From Cerrena zonata (Eukaryota; Basidiomycota; Agaricomycetes; Polyporales; Cerrenaceae): a stretch of 64,000 bases of DNA. Positions within the stretch are counted from its first letter, which is position 1; every line of letters starts with the position of its first letter. Below, piece by piece: positions 63,121 to 64,000 of this stretch. A program made the translations under genes and the position numbers. The stretch lies in contig JASBNA010000015.1 in NCBI GenBank assembly GCA_038087015.1, positions 620,001 through 684,000 on the forward strand, in the 5' to 3' direction. Below the pieces are notes generated by a model that was not told where the DNA came from, did not search any database, and was given only the letters and a program-made list of their open reading frames with translations.

Positions 63121-64000
63121 ATGTTGATACGTGGCTATTCACGTATTGGCTCATCATTTTGCAACACGCTGATACGGTACTTGTCCACAAATGTCGGAAT
63201 TGATCCCCATAACAGTCTTATAACGAAGGTAGAATCAAGTCGATCGTCAGGGAAGTCTGGTGTCCTTGAGGATACTAGCTTCATAGCGAAGGATAATATA
63301 ACGACTAAAGGTACCTTTACCACCAGTGGATCTCTAATGCTTTCGAATTACAAAAGTCCATTCGATGCCACAGTTGTAGACCTATTAGAGGAAGCTGGTC
63401 TGAAACTTATAGGTAAGGCCAACTTGGACGAATTCGGGATGGGATCTTCAAATACAAACTCCTACTATGGAAGTACCCTCAATCCATTGTATGAAAATGA
63501 GGAGCGTGTGCCCGGTGGTTCTTCTGGGGGCTCTGCAGCTGCTGTTGCAGCATCATTAGCATCATTTAGTCTAGGTACTGATACTGGTGGATCAGTTAGA
63601 TTACCGGCCAGTTATTGTGGAGTGGTTGGTTTTAAACCAAGTTATGGTAGGATCTCTAGATGGGGGGTTATTGCATATGCACAAAGTCTAGATACCGTTG
63701 GTATACTTTCAAAAGATGTTGCTTTAGCAGAAAGAGTGTTCAATGTTTTAGACAGATATGATGAAAAAGATCCCACCTCTTTACCAGAAAGCATTCGAGG
63801 TCAAGTTGAGAAACACCAGCATCTCTCGTCTGAGTCTAAGTTTGTTATCGGTATACCACAGGAATTTATACTTGAAGACTTAACTGCACAAGCCAGATCC
63901 CAGTGGCTGCAAGTTTTGGTTAAGTTATTGAAAGCTGGTCATGAGTTAAAACCGATTAGCATCCCTAGCATTAAAAAGCTGCTTTCGTCTTATTATACTT
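63121..64000 (+). CDS. HER2: Mitochondrial glutamyl-tRNA(Gln) amidotransferase subunit A, cut by window edge
   Basis: GatA subunit that makes Gln-tRNA(Gln) in mitochondria by releasing ammonia from glutamine. 293 codons are seen, open to the end of the window. The leader MLIRGYSRIGSSFCNTLIRY is basic and Ser-rich, fitting mitochondrial import. The amidase signature is complete so far: Lys in FIAKDNITTKGTFTTSGS, ANLDEFGMGSSNTNS, the glycine-rich VPGGSSGGSAAAVAASLA, nucleophile block GTDTGGSVRLPASYCGVVG, then FKPSYGRISRWGVI. Codon 94 is CTG within EAG-x-KLIGKANLDEFGMGS; Ser is plausible there, supporting CUG=Ser. Divergent from MES1. Confidence 0.95.
   Translation, partial: MLIRGYSRIGSSFCNTLIRYLSTNVGIDPHNSLITKVESSRSSGKSGVLEDTSFIAKDNITTKGTFTTSGSLMLSNYKSPFDATVVDLLEEAGLKLIGKANLDEFGMGSSNTNSYYGSTLNPLYENEERVPGGSSGGSAAAVAASLASFSLGTDTGGSVRLPASYCGVVGFKPSYGRISRWGVIAYAQSLDTVGILSKDVALAERVFNVLDRYDEKDPTSLPESIRGQVEKHQHLSSESKFVIGIPQEFILEDLTAQARSQWLQVLVKLLKAGHELKPISIPSIKKLLSSYYT

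Overview
The window is nuclear DNA of a budding yeast, almost certainly of the CUG-Ser (Candida/Debaryomyces) clade. It is AT-rich with compact, mostly intronless genes whose products match Saccharomyces families. The few introns are short with GTATGT donors and TACTAA(C/T) branch points, and CTG codons sit where families have serine (CDD1 exon 4, HER2, the amidase). The exact species cannot be read from the sequence. No transposon, virus, CRISPR array, telomere repeat or rRNA gene was seen.

Layout. 1-14.3 kb: TRM6 (partial) and NOP2 (divergent), ARP5, SRV2, YDJ1, COQ3, VPS72 and the intron-containing HCH1. 14.7-19.6 kb: a secreted wall-type protein, an MFS transporter and an Mpv17-family membrane protein around a large shared promoter. 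19.7-24.4 kb: DBP9, tRNA-Ala(AGC), MAP1 and CDD1, a four-exon gene easily missed. 25.5-33.8 kb: a histidine-phosphatase protein, VPS34, then the divergent CoA-pathway pair CAB5 and PAN5. 33.9-39.8 kb: a SET methyltransferase, TOP3, an amidase and a small CxxC/CxxC protein. 40-50.9 kb: PHO84, MYO1 and a G1 cyclin. 50.9-53.6 kb is a gene-poor 2.7 kb stretch ending in an intron-containing tRNA-Ser(GCT). 53.9-64 kb: SRP101, PSD2, a small membrane protein, MES1 and HER2 (partial).

Functional themes: ribosome and tRNA biology (TRM6, NOP2, DBP9, MES1, HER2, two tRNAs), with PAC elements upstream of TRM6/NOP2 and DBP9; chromatin remodelling (ARP5 of INO80, VPS72 of SWR1); Hsp90/Hsp70 co-chaperones (YDJ1, HCH1); membrane lipids and trafficking (VPS34, PSD2); phosphate uptake (PHO84 with Pho4-type sites); and actin/cytokinesis (SRV2, MYO1).

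A striking property is that ten genes (TRM6, SRV2, VPS72, DBP9, the histidine phosphatase, VPS34, the SET gene, TOP3, MYO1, PSD2) are split by about twenty one-base shifts, many in homopolymers and several in genes essential in S. cerevisiae. This looks like base-calling or assembly error rather than gene decay, so each split gene is reported as one CDS. I did not find a convincing undescribed system; the most unusual items are the CDD1 gene structure, the codon reassignment evidence, promoter minisatellites and motif clusters, and the structured gene-poor stretch at 50.9-53.6 kb.
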